Of a stretch of 64,000 nt of DNA, positions 25,289 to 33,447 are shown piece after piece. This DNA is from an uncultured Lachnospiraceae bacterium (lineage in GTDB: Bacteria; Bacillota; Clostridia; Lachnospirales; Lachnospiraceae). The notes beneath the pieces were generated by a model, which was not told where the DNA came from, made no database searches, and saw only the letters and a list, made by a program, of their open reading frames with translations. The stretch's first letter is position 1. Each line of letters begins with the position of its first letter. The translations under genes and the position numbers were made by a program. Location of the stretch: assembly GCA_902765725.1 (NCBI GenBank), contig CACXAT010000001.1, forward strand, positions 114,737-178,736. The letters are read 5' to 3'.

Positions 25289-26020
25289 TTACTTCGCGCA
25301 AAAGGGCGGATCCACTCTGCAGATCCTGAGTCCTTCTGCCATATCTTCCGTTTCCCCACTTCCGTATTCCACACGCAGAACGAACCCGAACCGGTCATAG
25401 GCAACGCACAGCGGGTAATCCTCCCTCGGGAAGATATGTGCCTGCGCCGGGTCAAAGAACTGCTCTCCGCCATGGTCCTTCAGATAGTCGATGCGTCCGT
25501 CGATGTCAAATGGAGCCCCCTCCAGAAGTGCCCTGATGTATTCCGCTGCAAGCAGGTCCTCCGGAACTCTCTCTATGCCGGCCTTGCCCATCGCGATCAG
25601 AGAGACCGTCTCCGGATCCCTCGCGCGGATATACTCCGCGATCGCGCGAGCATTCACCAGACTGCCTGTTATGATCTCTGACGCATGAGCCCTGGCCGCG
25701 TTCACGATCCCCTGCGTCCCTGCGCTGGTGGAATGGATCATCGTCTTTCCCTGAAAATCATAGTTGGATGCATCCCATGGAGAATTGCCCAGGTCGCAGC
25801 CCTCTACCTTCGCGCCGCCGCGCTCTCCCAGCAGCACCCAGTCCGGGTGGGCAGTCTTCAGCGCAAAAGCATCTTCCATGCTTCCGATCGGATAGCAGAC
25901 CTTCGCGCCGCCGTCAAAGCAGTAGCACTCCGTGGTGAATGCACGAAATACGTCGATCACTACACTCAGACCCTCTGCCTTCTTCGCGCCTTCGATCAGT
26001 TCCAGTATCTGTATCTTCAT
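25289..26020 (-). CDS. comB: 2-phosphosulfolactate phosphatase (ComB family)
   Basis: 243 residues. Motifs VVIDVFRAFTTECYCFDGGA, LLGERGGAKVEGCDLGNSP, and HSTSAGTQGIVNA match ComB, the Mg-dependent phosphatase named for the coenzyme M pathway. ComB homologues are common in bacteria that make no coenzyme M, and here no other com gene is near, so the true substrate may be another phospho-acid. GGAG lies five bases before the ATG. Part of a cluster with a metallophosphoesterase upstream and a C69 peptidase downstream. Confidence 0.88.
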   Translation of the reverse strand: MKIQILELIEGAKKAEGLSVVIDVFRAFTTECYCFDGGAKVCYPIGSMEDAFALKTAHPDWVLLGERGGAKVEGCDLGNSPWDASNYDFQGKTMIHSTSAGTQGIVNAARAHASEIITGSLVNARAIAEYIRARDPETVSLIAMGKAGIERVPEDLLAAEYIRALLEGAPFDIDGRIDYLKDHGGEQFFDPAQAHIFPREDYPLCVAYDRFGFVLRVEYGSGETEDMAEGLRICRVDPPFCAK

Positions 26021-26097
26021 AATTACTCCGCTCTCCTCATATCTCTATATCGAATCCGCGCTCCCGGTGACCACTCAGCCTCCGGCAGCATCCGCCC

Positions 26098-26643
26098 TCA
26101 CAGCAGGTCCGCCCTGAGAAGGACCGCGCCGTCCATATCCTTCACTGTAAAGATGCCCTCTTCCAGCACGGCGTAGCTGTGCGCGCTCCCGCCCTTGGGG
26201 ATCGATACGGAACCCGGATTGAGCATCCATTTATCTGCGATCCGCTCCGCCCTGGGCACATGGGTGTGTCCATAGAGCAGGATATCCCCCGGCATCATCG
26301 GCGGCAGATGCTCCTCATTGTAGATATGCCCGTGGGTGCAGAACATCATATGATCCCCCACCGGCAACAGGCAGTAATCCGCCAGCACCGGGAAGTCCAG
26401 GACCATCTGATCCACCTCCGCCTCGCAGTTGCCGCGAACGCTGACGATCCGGTCCCTCAGAGGGTTCAGCATCGCGATCACCTCTTTGGGGGCATATTCC
26501 TCCGGCAGGTCATTTCTGGGACCATGGTACAGGATATCTCCCAGCAGAAGCATGCGCTGTACGCCTTCCCTTTCAAGAGCACCCAGCAGTTTTCTGCAGT
26601 AGTAAGCCGACCCGTGTATATCCGATGCGATCAGTATCTTCAT
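26098..26643 (-). CDS. YfcE-like metallophosphoesterase
   Basis: 181 residues from the ATG at 26641-26643 (GGGAGA upstream). Metal-ligand motifs in order: SDIHGSAYY, LGDILYHGPRN, VRGNCEAEVD, CTHGHIYN, and LYGHTHVPRAE, the full set of a YfcE/MJ0936 phosphodiesterase. Such enzymes use Mn/Fe to hydrolyse phosphodiesters; the physiological substrate is usually unknown. First gene of the minus-strand cluster, with the MITE-like element upstream. Confidence 0.92.
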   Translation of the reverse strand: MKILIASDIHGSAYYCRKLLGALEREGVQRMLLLGDILYHGPRNDLPEEYAPKEVIAMLNPLRDRIVSVRGNCEAEVDQMVLDFPVLADYCLLPVGDHMMFCTHGHIYNEEHLPPMMPGDILLYGHTHVPRAERIADKWMLNPGSVSIPKGGSAHSYAVLEEGIFTVKDMDGAVLLRADLL

Positions 26644-26836
26644 CCTGTATCTCCCTGTCCTTTTCCCTGTTTGCGGGCATTGTCTGTTTCTCTGGCAATA
26701 CGCATCAAGTTTATACGGTTGTCCGGTCATGGTCAATCACCATTCACAGGGTACCACCCGGAGCTGAAACTGTAGTATGATACACAGAGAAGGATTCCGT
26801 CCGGCGTATGATCAGCAATGTCGGCGGACTCGGTTT

Positions 26837-27065
26837 GTTACAGTTCACAGGTCAGCCAGTATTGCTTCGAGTCTGCGGGCACAATGAAAACACGTCGCCT
26901 GCCTTCGCTTTGCGGCGGTTGCATTGCAGCCGCTCCCAGCTCCTATAGAAGCGTGGTCGCTTCCGCGGCTGCAGCAACTTGCAAAGCTCAGTCGGCTTCC
27001 TATGGTTTTCATCTGTGCCCGCAGTACTCTACGCTGATGATATTGGCCGACCTGTGAACTGTAAC
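26837..27065. mobile_element. MITE-like 229-bp hairpin element
   Basis: The termini are inverted repeats: GTTACAGTTCACAGGTC at 26837-26853 and its exact complement at 27049-27065, with the similarity continuing inward (TGCGGGCAC 26874-26882 against GTGCCCGCA 27015-27023, then GAAAAC/GTTTTC and GCTTTGC/GCAAAGC). The whole could fold into one long hairpin. Flanks CTCGGTTT (26829-26836) and CTCAGTTT (27066-27073) differ at one base and look like an 8-bp target duplication. No transposase is encoded. It lies between divergent genes, ending 17 bases before a ribosome-binding site. Confidence 0.8.
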
Positions 27066-27093
27066 CTCAGTTTCAGGATTCGGAGGTATGGAG

Positions 27094-27516
27094 ATGGAAT
27101 ACAGAAGGTTTGGAGATCATTATCTTGTCAGGATCGACAGAGGGGAAGAAGTGATGGAGTCGCTGACTGCAATGTGCCAGGCGGAACATATCCTTCTGGG
27201 ATCTGTCAGCGGCCTGGGGGCGGCGGACTATGCCAAGGTCGGCATCTACAGGGTTGCGGATCATCAGTTTGAAGGAAGAGAGTTCTTCGGAGAACAGGAG
27301 ATCTCTTCGATCGTGGGAAGCATCACGCAGAAAGACGGGCAGCCCTATCTCCACCTGCACATCAACCTGTGCGATGACAATATGAACATCCGCGGCGGCC
27401 ATCTGACTGCCTGCCGCATCTCCGGCACCTGCGAGCTTACCGTCACCGTACTGGACGGACAGGTTGGCAGGAAATATGATGAGGTCACCGGGCTGAATCT
27501 GTTTGGTTTCTCCTGA
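27094..27516 (+). CDS. PPC/DUF296 domain protein
   Basis: 140 residues. GGAGG (27082-27086) lies seven bases before the ATG at 27094, better than the ATG at 27088. The sequence fits the PPC (DUF296) fold: GDHYLVRIDRGEEVMESL, LLGSVSGLGAADYAKVGIY, and the His motif PYLHLHINLCDDNMNIRGGHL. Bacterial PPC proteins are small trimers thought to bind DNA or metal; function is not established. Its promoter must lie inside or across the adjacent hairpin element. Confidence 0.85.
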   Translation: MEYRRFGDHYLVRIDRGEEVMESLTAMCQAEHILLGSVSGLGAADYAKVGIYRVADHQFEGREFFGEQEISSIVGSITQKDGQPYLHLHINLCDDNMNIRGGHLTACRISGTCELTVTVLDGQVGRKYDEVTGLNLFGFS

Positions 27517-27549
27517 GGGCCTTCCCTATCATGCATTTTATGCAAAACA

Positions 27550-27600
27550 GGCAGCGGCTGCACAGTACTCTGAGTGCAGTCCGCTGCCTTTCATTTTCAT
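27550..27600. terminator. Bidirectional terminator between convergent genes
   Basis: GGCAGCGG-CTGCA (27550-27562) pairs with TGCAG-T-CCGCTGCC (27574-27588). Plus-strand T-rich tail TTTCATTTTCATTTTT follows; the minus-strand side ends in TGTTTTGC. It serves the PPC gene and the DnaJ-like gene. Confidence 0.8.
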
Positions 27601-27624
27601 TTTTATCTTTATTATCCGGCTTTT

Positions 27625-28413
27625 TTATGCCGCCGAATGGCTGCCTGTCCCTTTCTGTTTTCTCAGATGCTCATATTCTCTGAGCTTACGGACTTCTGCC
27701 GCGCTCAGATCCTTCGGGACCGTGATCTGGATGATCACGTACAGGTCGCCCCTGATCTTCGGATCAGCAGCGCTTCTCTTTCCCTTGCCCGCAAGGCGCA
27801 TTCTCCTGCCGCACTGACATCCGGGCGGAATCGTGAGCATGACGCTCCCGTCCGGCGTGGAGACCCTGACTTCGCCGCCAAAAACAGCGGTCGTAAATGG
27901 AATGTGCAGGTTCTTCTCCAGGTCGAGCCGCTCCGGTTCCCGGAAACCGCCGGATCCGGACTCAAAGTGTATATTGTCCCCAAACAGGTCTTTGAAGATG
28001 TCCTTCATGCCCGGGTTATCCGAACTGAACTGCCATGTATGATAGTTTCCGCTGCCATCCGACCAGGACCTTGCCCCGGATGATCCGGAGAACGCACCGC
28101 TCCCGAAGGGGCTGCTGCCCGAAAACGGCCCCTGCCCGAAGGGATCCTGACTATAGTGCCCGTAGCCGGCGCCGCCTGAGCTCTCATCAAATGCGGCCAT
28201 GCCAAACTGATCGTACAGCCTGCGCTTCTCAGGATCACTGAGGACATCATACGCCTCACTGATCTCCTTGAACTTCTGTTCTGCTTCCTTATTGCCGGGG
28301 TTGCTGTCCGGATGATATTTTCTGGCCAGCTTCCGGTATGCCTTCTTCAGGTCCTTGTCTGACACGCCGCGGGTGCAGCCAAGAACCTCATAGTAGTCTC
28401 TCTTCGCGCTCAT
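27625..28413 (-). CDS. DnaJ-like co-chaperone without zinc fingers (CbpA type)
   Basis: 262 residues. An N-terminal J domain (residues 5-70) with the HPD motif ([14 protein letters not shown]) is followed by a Gly/Ser/Phe-rich linker (about 75-120) and one C-terminal substrate-binding segment ([35 protein letters not shown]). The four CxxCxGxG zinc repeats of classical DnaJ are missing. It should stimulate DnaK ATPase, probably as an accessory type II J protein. The Hsp20 gene lies just upstream but is separated by a strong terminator, so a separate promoter or read-through is needed. Confidence 0.9.
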   Translation of the reverse strand: MSAKRDYYEVLGCTRGVSDKDLKKAYRKLARKYHPDSNPGNKEAEQKFKEISEAYDVLSDPEKRRLYDQFGMAAFDESSGGAGYGHYSQDPFGQGPFSGSSPFGSGAFSGSSGARSWSDGSGNYHTWQFSSDNPGMKDIFKDLFGDNIHFESGSGGFREPERLDLEKNLHIPFTTAVFGGEVRVSTPDGSVMLTIPPGCQCGRRMRLAGKGKRSAADPKIRGDLYVIIQITVPKDLSAAEVRKLREYEHLRKQKGTGSHSAA

Positions 28414-28450
28414 TCTCCCTCACCTCCTTACTGCGTGACTGGCTTACGGT

Positions 28451-28478
28451 AAAACGGCCCGGGATCTCTCCCGGGCCG
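28451..28478 (-). terminator. Terminator after hsp20
   Basis: Perfect 10-bp G+C-rich stem CGGCCCGGGA/TCCCGGGCCG (28455-28464, 28469-28478), four-base loop, TTTT on the minus strand (28451-28454). Confidence 0.85.
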
Positions 28479-28526
28479 CATCCTTCTTAGTAGTCGCGAT
28501 CGGCTATGTCCCGGAGATGACCGGTA

Positions 28527-28997
28527 TCAGCCTTCGATCTGAACAAAGTGTCTCTTCTCTTCCACTGCCTTCTGTTCCTCTTTCGGAATCGAGAGCTTCA
28601 GAATGCCATCCTCAAAGGATGCGTGGATATCTTCTTCTGTCAACTGCTCTCCGACATAGAAGCTTCTGCTCTGGCTTCCGGTATAACGCTCTCTGCGAAT
28701 GTACTTGCCCTCATCATTCTTCTCGTCATTCTCGGCATTCTTCTGTGCGCTGATGGTCAGATAACCATCCTTCAGTTCACAGGTAACGTCTTCTTTCTTG
28801 AAGCCCGGAAGATCAATGTCAACCTCATAACCCTTCTCGGTCTCCTTCACATCGGTCTTCATGATCGCCGCAGCCCTGTGGCCATACAGCTTCTTCTCGG
28901 GCTTCTGGGCCTCTCTCCTGAATTCCGGCCAGAAGAAATCATCATCAAACCAGCTGTCGAACAGATTGTCATTAAAAAGTCTCGGTACCATCATCAT
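28527..28997 (-). CDS. Hsp20/alpha-crystallin small heat-shock protein
   Basis: 156 residues, alpha-crystallin domain from about residue 44 (KTDVKETEKGYEVDIDLPGFKKEDV, LTISAQK, GILKLSIPKEE). Three ATG codons are in tandem at 28989-28997 after GGAGG; any could serve. It forms oligomers that hold unfolding proteins in the cytoplasm. A consensus promoter with a CIRCE operator lies about 95-140 bases upstream, so HrcA repression and heat or stress induction are expected. Confidence 0.95.
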   Translation of the reverse strand: MMMVPRLFNDNLFDSWFDDDFFWPEFRREAQKPEKKLYGHRAAAIMKTDVKETEKGYEVDIDLPGFKKEDVTCELKDGYLTISAQKNAENDEKNDEGKYIRRERYTGSQSRSFYVGEQLTEEDIHASFEDGILKLSIPKEEQKAVEEKRHFVQIEG

Positions 28998-29092
28998 AAT
29001 TTATATCCTCCTTTGGATGTTATTTGTGTATTTTCGAGAAGTGAGCCGGATCATCATTTCATTTCCTGTGCTCTTATCTTCTTTCTGACTGT

Positions 29093-29121
29093 GTTATAAC
29101 TCTTGTTGCTAGCACTGTCAA
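29093..29121 (-). promoter_or_regulatory. Sigma-A promoter of hsp20
   Basis: On the minus strand TTGACA (29116-29121) and TATAAC (29093-29098) are spaced by exactly 17 bases, and the -35 lies within the CIRCE element. Confidence 0.85.
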
Positions 29122-29135
29122 GTGGCGAGTGCTAA
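29109..29135. promoter_or_regulatory. CIRCE operator (HrcA binding site)
   Basis: CTAGCACTG-N9-GAGTGCTAA, against the known consensus TTAGCACTC-N9-GAGTGCTAA: the right arm is perfect, the left differs at its first and last bases. It overlaps the -35 hexamer of the hsp20 promoter, the usual place for HrcA repression. Confidence 0.9.
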
Positions 29136-29202
29136 TTTTCAGAATGTTTCACAATTGCTTCACAATTTTCATTTCATTCCGTGTCTGACCTTCCCGCCGC
29201 GG

Positions 29203-29231
29203 TTGTCAGTGAAAATGAACTCTGCTATATT
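29203..29231 (+). promoter_or_regulatory. Promoter of truA
   Basis: TTGTCA (29203-29208) and TATATT (29226-29231), 17-base spacer, about 40 bases upstream of the truA start. Confidence 0.75.
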
Positions 29232-29272
29232 TGCTCTATCTTTATCTGTTAAGGAAGAAAGCAGGCCGGGAT

Positions 29273-30175
29273 ATGCATCAGATCAATTACAAGATGACAG
29301 TTCAATATGAAGGGACCCGCTATAAGGGATGGCAGAAACAGCCCAGGATCGACAATACGATCCAGGGCAAGCTGGAGACTCTCCTCTCCCGGCTCCTCGA
29401 TACGGACATAGAAGTCTTCGGTGCCGGCAGAACCGATGCCGGAGTGCATGCACTGGGGCAGGTGGCGAATTTCCGCGCTCCCCAGGACAGCGTCGCCGCA
29501 TTCGCTGACCGTTTTCCTTCCATGAAGGCTTCCTGGAGCGATGCCGCCCTAAAAGCGCAGGCACAGTCTGCTGCCGCCTCCCTGTACGCAGATCCCCGGG
29601 CCGGCCAGGCTCCGGAGAGAGAGGTTGTCCGCTCCTGGCAGATCCAGTCGCAGGATGCCCTGCTGCTGGAGGCTCTCAATCACTATCTGCCGGATGACAT
29701 CGCCATCCCCAGGATCACCCGTGCCTCTGACCGTTTCCATGCCCGCTATCTCACCAGCTCCAAATGGTACCAGTACCGCATCCGCACAGCGCCTTACCCG
29801 GATGTGGTAAACCGCCGTTTTCTGTGGCAGTATGGCGAGGATCTGGATACAGACGCGATGCTGCGTGCCTCCCGGGCCCTGCTCGGCACCCACGACTTTA
29901 CCAGCTTCTGCGGACTGAAGATGAAAAAGAGCGCGGTCCGCACCATCACCAGGATCAATATCACCTGCCCTGATGAAAACACGATCATTCTCGACTATTA
30001 CGGGGATGGTTTCCTGAATCATATGGTCCGGCTGCTGACCGGAGAGCTCGTGGAGGTCGGCTCTCACAGAGCGCCTGAGGGCGCCATCCTGAAGATCCTG
30101 GAGGCACAGAAAAAGGGAGCTGCCTGTCATACAGCTCCCGCGTCAGGCCTTACCCTGATGGAAGTAAATTACTGA
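29273..30175 (+). CDS. truA: tRNA pseudouridine synthase A
   Basis: 300 residues from the ATG at 29273. Catalytic motif GAGRTDAGVHALGQVANF contains the nucleophilic Asp; YQYRIRT, GTHDFTSFCG and DGFLNHMVRLLTGELVEVG are further TruA motifs. The enzyme makes pseudouridine at tRNA positions 38-40. It is about 55 residues longer than usual because roughly 45 residues (about 68-115, rich in Ala, Ser and Gln) are inserted between VANF and ALNHYLPDDIAI. Single gene with its own promoter. Confidence 0.94.
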   Translation: MHQINYKMTVQYEGTRYKGWQKQPRIDNTIQGKLETLLSRLLDTDIEVFGAGRTDAGVHALGQVANFRAPQDSVAAFADRFPSMKASWSDAALKAQAQSAAASLYADPRAGQAPEREVVRSWQIQSQDALLLEALNHYLPDDIAIPRITRASDRFHARYLTSSKWYQYRIRTAPYPDVVNRRFLWQYGEDLDTDAMLRASRALLGTHDFTSFCGLKMKKSAVRTITRINITCPDENTIILDYYGDGFLNHMVRLLTGELVEVGSHRAPEGAILKILEAQKKGAACHTAPASGLTLMEVNY

Positions 30176-30181
30176 TGGTTG

Positions 30182-30583
30182 TCAGTTTCCGTTTTTCTCA
30201 TACCGGCTGCTCAGCACGAACAGCCAGACAGCGGACCCGATCAGCACGGCAAGGGCAAGGAAGGACAGCACCTTGCTGACGCTGTTCATCAGCTCATAGG
30301 TCAGAAACGGAAGCGCACTGAGGGTGAAGTTCTGCGTCACGGATACGCCGCTCTGCGTCTGCTCCACCGTAAACATATAGTTTCGAAGCATGCAGATCCC
30401 AAAATCCGACAGCGCGAACACACCGCCGATGATGTAGAGCACGCGCAGCGCCCTGGGCTCCTTCACTTCCTGCTTATCCGGGACGCCGCTCAGGCGGTTT
30501 CCCAGATTCTCCCCCCGAATCCCCATATAAAGAAGATAGATGCCTATGATCAGCTGCAGTGAATCAACAAAACCTGAATCCAT
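30182..30583 (-). CDS. Hypothetical membrane protein
   Basis: 133 residues with three or four hydrophobic segments (about 5-22, 45-65, 90-102, 104-125) and a polar loop containing SGVPDKQEVKEPRALR. I do not recognise the family. It is convergent with truA, whose stop is only six bases away, and single on its strand. AGGAGGG lies upstream of the ATG at 30583. Confidence 0.7.
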   Translation of the reverse strand: MDSGFVDSLQLIIGIYLLYMGIRGENLGNRLSGVPDKQEVKEPRALRVLYIIGGVFALSDFGICMLRNYMFTVEQTQSGVSVTQNFTLSALPFLTYELMNSVSKVLSFLALAVLIGSAVWLFVLSSRYEKNGN

Positions 30584-30687
30584 GATGTCCCTCCTGTTCT
30601 TCCCGGTGCTGATACCAGAGTATCTTCTGTCGCATTTTCTGTCAAATAATACCTGTACATTTCATTTATTCCTGCCCTATACCTTCA

Positions 30688-30716
30688 TTGACTTTTCATT
30701 GCTATAACTATAATAT
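30688..30716 (+). promoter_or_regulatory. Probable promoter of the BMP-type ABC operon
   Basis: TTGACT (30688-30693) with TAATAT (30711-30716) at 17 bases or TATAAT (30709-30714) at 15, within a very A+T-rich tract. Confidence 0.65.
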
Positions 30717-30741
30717 TAATTTATATTAATATAATAAGTAT

Positions 30742-30834
30742 GCCTGTTCGAGCAGGCCACTGACCGACAGTTTATCTACAGAAGGGAGGCAGCAGCGGAG
30801 TTTCTATACAATACTCTGTCTGCTTCTTTTTTTT
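30742..30834 (+). promoter_or_regulatory. Structured leader with terminator-like hairpin upstream of the ABC operon
   Basis: Hairpins GCCTG/CAGGC (30742-30757) and ACTG/CAGT (30759-30771) are followed by an imperfect stem GCAGCAGCGGAGT/ACTCTGTCTGC (30789-30801, 30813-30823) and an eight-T run (30827-30834), 20 bases before the first ATG. It looks like an attenuator; no known riboswitch class was recognised. Confidence 0.55.
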
Positions 30835-30855
30835 CAGGAAAGGCGGTGACATGCC

Positions 30856-32382
30856 ATGGCCGTTGAGACAGCCGCTAAAGAAGTTCTCAGAATGGAGCAT
30901 ATCACGAAGCAGTTCGGCTCGGTATATGCCAACCGGGATATCAATTTTGACGTGCGCGCCGGCGAGGTCCATACGCTGCTGGGTGAAAACGGAGCCGGCA
31001 AGAGTACGCTCATGAACGTACTTTTCGGCCTCTACCAGCCTACGGCAGGTGATATCTACGTACGCGGACAGAAGGTGAAGATCGAATCCCCCGCCCAGGC
31101 AGTAAAGCTTGGAATCGGAATGGTGCATCAGCATTTCATGCTTGTCGAGGCCATGACGGTCTTTGAGAATATCATTCTCGGCGACACCCGTTCGAAGGGG
31201 ATCTTTATCGATCAGAACGCGCGCAAGGCAGAAATCATGGAGCTCTCACGCAAGTACGGCCTGGATGCGGATCTGGACCAGCAGATCACAGAGCTGGCGG
31301 TCGGCGCCCAGCAGAGAGTCGAGATCCTGAAGGCGCTCTACCGCGGCTGCGACGTACTTGTTCTGGACGAGCCCACTGCAGCCCTGACCGACCAGGAGGC
31401 CGAAGGTCTCTTCGAGATCATGCATAAGCTGACCGGAGAAGGCAAGAGTGTCATCTTCATCAGCCACAAGATGCGTGAGGTCCTCCGCATATCCGACCGT
31501 GTCACCATTCTTCGCGCCGGACAGACCGTGGAGACGGTCAACATCGGTGATGTCACCGGTGAAGAACTGGCCAATAAGATGATCGGCCGCGAGCTGAAGC
31601 CTTCCCAGTATGTCAAGGCAGAATCCGCCGGCGACGCAGTCGCGGTCCTGAGCCATGTCAGCTATCACAAGAGTTCCAAACACAATGGTCTGAATGATGT
31701 CTCTCTTACGGTACGGCGCGGTGAAGTCGTCGGCATCGCCGGAGTAGACGGCAACGGACAGAGCCAGCTTGCGATGCTGCTCACCGGCAATATCGCGCCA
31801 GAGGAGGGCTCCATGGATCTGAAGGGGTCCAGAGTCGGCCGGTTCGATCCGAACGGATTCATTCAGGAGAATGTCTCCCATATCCCGGAGGACCGCAACA
31901 AGGCCGGACTGGTCGGCAACATGTCCGTCTCGGACAACCTTGTCCTGAAGACTACAAAGGACAGCCGCTTCTCCGATGCCAATGGCCTTCATCTGAAGAA
32001 AAGAGCGATCCGGGAGTACGCCCTCGAGATGCAGAAGAAGTTCGATATCCGCTGCTCTTCCGTCGATCAGGAAGCCAGAAATCTGTCCGGCGGAAACCAG
32101 CAGAAGGTCATCCTGGCCAGAGAGCTGGAGGCTTCCCCGGATCTTCTGATCGCGGTGCATCCCACCAGAGGACTGGATATCGGAGCGACCCGCTTTATCC
32201 ACGATACAGTCATCGCCCAGAGAGATCTGGGCTGCGGAGTCCTGCTGATCTCTGCGGACTTCGATGAGATCCTGGAAGTCTCTGACCGGATTCTGGTCAT
32301 GTTTGAGGGACAGATCATGGGCGAGTATTCCGGCAAGAATCCGCCGATCGAAGAGATCTCTCTGGCAATGGCAGGAAAGTGA
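30856..32382 (+). CDS. BMP-type (nucleoside) ABC transporter ATP-binding protein
   Basis: 508 residues with two ABC modules. The first has Walker A GENGAGKST (near residue 46), a Q-loop in HQHFMLVEAMTVFENI, and Walker B VLVLDEPTAALTD. The second has a degenerate Walker A (GVDGNGQSQLA) and signature NLSGGNQQKVILARELE, ending HPTRGLDIGA. This double, half-degenerate design is that of the YufO/NupO/RbsA-like ATPases which power uptake of nucleosides or purines. First gene of a four-gene operon with two permeases and a BMP-family binding protein. Confidence 0.93.
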   Translation: MAVETAAKEVLRMEHITKQFGSVYANRDINFDVRAGEVHTLLGENGAGKSTLMNVLFGLYQPTAGDIYVRGQKVKIESPAQAVKLGIGMVHQHFMLVEAMTVFENIILGDTRSKGIFIDQNARKAEIMELSRKYGLDADLDQQITELAVGAQQRVEILKALYRGCDVLVLDEPTAALTDQEAEGLFEIMHKLTGEGKSVIFISHKMREVLRISDRVTILRAGQTVETVNIGDVTGEELANKMIGRELKPSQYVKAESAGDAVAVLSHVSYHKSSKHNGLNDVSLTVRRGEVVGIAGVDGNGQSQLAMLLTGNIAPEEGSMDLKGSRVGRFDPNGFIQENVSHIPEDRNKAGLVGNMSVSDNLVLKTTKDSRFSDANGLHLKKRAIREYALEMQKKFDIRCSSVDQEARNLSGGNQQKVILARELEASPDLLIAVHPTRGLDIGATRFIHDTVIAQRDLGCGVLLISADFDEILEVSDRILVMFEGQIMGEYSGKNPPIEEISLAMAGK

Positions 32383-32395
32383 GGTGGCGCGAAGA

Positions 32396-33445
32396 ATGAA
32401 AAATAAAGACTTTGGGGCACTTGTTATCGTTCCTGTGCTCTCCATCATCGTCTCCTTCCTGATCGGCTGCATCATCATCGCAGCCCTGGGTGCCAGCCCG
32501 GCAGACGCCATGCGGTATCTGTGGAAGGGTGCCTTCGGAAATGTACGAAATCTGGGAACTACATTTTCCCGGTCAACTCCGCTGATCTTCACGACCCTGT
32601 GCGCCTGCTTCGCATACCGCTGCGGCGTATTCAACCTGGGCGGTGAGGGCCAGTTCATTATCGGCTCCATCCTGGCCTGCTACATCGCCACGAAGAGCCC
32701 CCTGACCGGAGTTCCCGCCATCCTCCTGTGCGCGGTCGCAGGCGCCGCGGGCGGCGGCCTGTGGGCGGCCATCGCCGGTCTGCTGAAGGTATACCGCGGA
32801 CAGAACGAGATGATCATCACGATCATGCTCAATTATGTCGCAACGCTCCTGATGGGTGTCGTCTATACGAACTGGCTTCGTGACGGCTCTGTTCCGCAGA
32901 CCGTTGCTGTACCGGATCAGACCCGGCTTCCGTCCTTCCTGGGCCTTCGGGCGACCATCGCATTCCCCGTTGCCATCATTGCCGGCATCGTCATCTTCTA
33001 CTTCCTGTTCTACACCTCCCCGGGCTTCCAGCTGCGGGCAGTCGGACTGAACATGACGGCGGCAAAGGTAAATGGCTTCAATGTCAAGCGCTACCTGCTT
33101 ATGAGCTTTGTCGTCTCCGGAGCGATCGCCGGACTTGGCGGTGCCCTGGAGCTTCTCGGCACTCAGCTTCGCCTGATCAACGGCTTCGGAGCCGGATACG
33201 GTTTCGACGGCGTCGCCATGGCGCTGATCGCAAGCCTGCATCCGCTCGCAGGAATCCTGGTGGCGATCTTCTTTGCGGCTCTGCGTGTTGGCTCCACCAC
33301 CATGCAGACAGCAACCGGCGTTCCCACCAGTGTATCCGATATCATCCAGGCACTCGTGATCGTCTTTACCGTTGCCGGCATGGCGATGGTGAAGCTTCCG
33401 GAATTCAAGAGCCGGTTCGCACGCAAGGCTAGAATGGAGGCGTGA
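32396..33445 (+). CDS. BMP-type ABC transporter permease 1
   Basis: 349 residues, about ten membrane segments. The start at 32396 has GAGG 11 bases upstream; an open frame further upstream overlaps the ATPase gene and is not real. Motifs FNLGGEGQFIIGSI and NEMIITIMLNYVA are those of YufP/NupP (branched-chain/BMP permeases). It begins 13 bases after the ATPase stop and ends overlapping the next permease region. Confidence 0.92.
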   Translation: MKNKDFGALVIVPVLSIIVSFLIGCIIIAALGASPADAMRYLWKGAFGNVRNLGTTFSRSTPLIFTTLCACFAYRCGVFNLGGEGQFIIGSILACYIATKSPLTGVPAILLCAVAGAAGGGLWAAIAGLLKVYRGQNEMIITIMLNYVATLLMGVVYTNWLRDGSVPQTVAVPDQTRLPSFLGLRATIAFPVAIIAGIVIFYFLFYTSPGFQLRAVGLNMTAAKVNGFNVKRYLLMSFVVSGAIAGLGGALELLGTQLRLINGFGAGYGFDGVAMALIASLHPLAGILVAIFFAALRVGSTTMQTATGVPTSVSDIIQALVIVFTVAGMAMVKLPEFKSRFARKARMEA

Positions 33446-33447
33446 AT

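Noticed and set aside
30742..30834. Purine riboswitch before the nucleoside ABC operon
   Set aside because: The conserved core sequences of the purine aptamer (such as TTTCTACC between the stems) are not present in the right order.
31246..32670. 474-codon minus-strand frame over the BMP ABC ATPase
   Set aside because: Antisense to conserved Walker and signature motifs; no independent support.
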